A DNA stretch of 33,505 bases from Selenomonadales bacterium (GTDB taxonomy: Bacteria > Bacillota > Negativicutes > Sporomusales > UBA7701): assembly GCA_018434945.1 (NCBI GenBank), contig JAHDOI010000037.1, positions 1-33,505 on the forward strand. Reading direction: 5' to 3'. A program made the position numbers and the translations under genes. The first letter of the stretch is position 1. The number at the start of each line of letters is the position of its first letter. Below the pieces are notes generated by a model. The model was given only the letters and a program-made list of their open reading frames with translations, was not told the origin of the DNA and ran no database searches. This document shows, one piece after another, positions 33,081-33,505 of this stretch.

Positions 33081-33221
33081 ATGAAATGGTTCTACTACGC
33101 CAGTGAGAAGGCGGCTGACGATCTATTCGAAATGGCAGACGCGAGCATGAACACGTTCGAGATCTTGATGCAAGCGATAGCCGTCACGGCTGCCCAACAA
33201 GCAGCAGATATGCTGGAGTAA
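33081..33221 (+). CDS. small protein downstream of the RHH gene
   Basis: A 46-aa frame (MKWFYYASEKAADDLFEMAD onward) starts at ATG 33081 behind AAAGGAAAAC. It is acidic and mostly helical. An alternative start at 32994 overlaps the RHH stop (ATGA) and would add 29 residues, but its ribosome site is poor. It is probably cotranscribed with the RHH gene. The function is unknown. Confidence 0.5.
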   Translation: MKWFYYASEKAADDLFEMADASMNTFEILMQAIAVTAAQQAADMLE

Positions 33222-33222
33222 C

Positions 33223-33254
33223 GAGTTCTGCGTCTAAAGTGACGTAACTCTTTT
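33223..33254 (+). terminator. terminator of the plus-strand pair
   Basis: GAGTT and AACTC, with an inner CGTC/GACG pairing, form an interrupted stem directly after the small gene. TTTT and then further T-runs (AGTTTTTG) follow. Confidence 0.6.
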
Positions 33255-33371
33255 ATAAAGTTTTTGACGTCGAATTGATGTAAGATCACTTGTTCCGTCC
33301 CTCGCCTTCGGTAACCTCGCGAAACGCCTAGTTAGGCGCCCTGACAGGAAACGGTCCTCCCCATCTGTCAA

Positions 33372-33500
33372 TTTGCACAATAAAACCACCATTGTTTTGC
33401 ACGATAAATTAGTGGCAAATGCGTCGTAATTTGCAATTGGAACAGGGTGAAGAATCTGGGTGGCCTACCATATTTGCACGCAGAAGCGGCATTGTGCAAA
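33372..33500. repeat. cluster of TTTGCAC repeats at the right edge
   Basis: TTTGCAC occurs at 33372, 33396 and 33473. A variant TTTGCAA is at 33430 and an inverted copy GTGCAAA at 33494-33500. The first two are extended (TTGCACAATAAA, TTGCACGATAAA) and lie 24 bp apart. There is no gene from 33255 to the end. These could be protein-binding sites, iterons or the end of a mobile element cut by the window edge. Confidence 0.5.
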
Positions 33501-33505
33501 GCACA

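Noticed and set aside
33372..33500. CRISPR array
   Set aside because: Repeat units are only 7-12 bp, irregularly spaced and partly inverted, with no spacer pattern or cas genes.

Overview
The window looks like chromosomal DNA of an anaerobic, Gram-type Bacillota, most likely a GC-rich member of the Negativicutes (Sporomusaceae-like). This is an inference from gene content, the Bacillota-type 5S rRNA, CCA-encoding tRNA genes, strong AGGAGG-type ribosome binding sites and near-consensus sigma-A promoters. I cannot confirm the genus. Nearly everything up to about 31.7 kb is read from the minus strand. Only the last 1.5 kb holds a plus-strand unit.

Left edge (1-594): an RNA block on the minus strand. 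A strong promoter reads into tRNA-Gly(GCC), tRNA-Cys(GCA) and a 5S rRNA. Two tandem rRNA-type promoters follow and point out of the window, presumably toward a 16S gene.

645-15544: one tightly packed minus-strand operon of 14 genes, many overlapping by 1-26 nt. In transcription order it encodes KAS III (FabH-like) B, GNAT-like C, acyl carrier protein 2, GNAT-like B, KAS III A, a MATE exporter, GNAT-like A, an acyl-CoA/AMP ligase, acyl carrier protein 1, the three subunits of a molybdenum hydroxylase, a protein joining a degenerate anti-sigma-type HATPase domain to a GNAT-like domain, and a HisC-like aminotransferase. I match this set to no described pathway. It looks like a biosynthetic and export system for an acylated, nitrogen-containing small molecule, and it is the best candidate here for an undescribed system.

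15761-19043: a three-gene unit (MoxR-type AAA+ ATPase, unknown protein, metallopeptidase-like/VWA protein) bounded by hairpin terminators.

19082-26238: a catabolic operon behind a sigma-54 promoter. It encodes a beta-keto acid cleavage enzyme (BKACE/DUF849), two ketopantoate-reductase-like dehydrogenases, a sodium/solute symporter with a 49-aa accessory membrane protein, the two subunits of an acetoacetate-type CoA transferase, and a soluble chemoreceptor-like protein. A PAS/AAA+ sigma-54 activator lies just upstream (26535-27881). A sensible route is uptake of a hydroxy acid, oxidation to a keto acid, acetyl-CoA-dependent cleavage to an acyl-CoA plus acetoacetate, then acetoacetate activation by the CoA transferase.

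28000-33505: a lower-density accessory region. It has a C-terminally short VWA protein, repeat units like transposon ends, small ORFs, a Phd-like/HicA-like toxin-antitoxin pair with a clear operator-promoter, a decayed zinc-finger endonuclease gene, a plus-strand ribbon-helix-helix gene behind a perfect consensus promoter, and a cluster of TTTGCAC repeats at the right edge.
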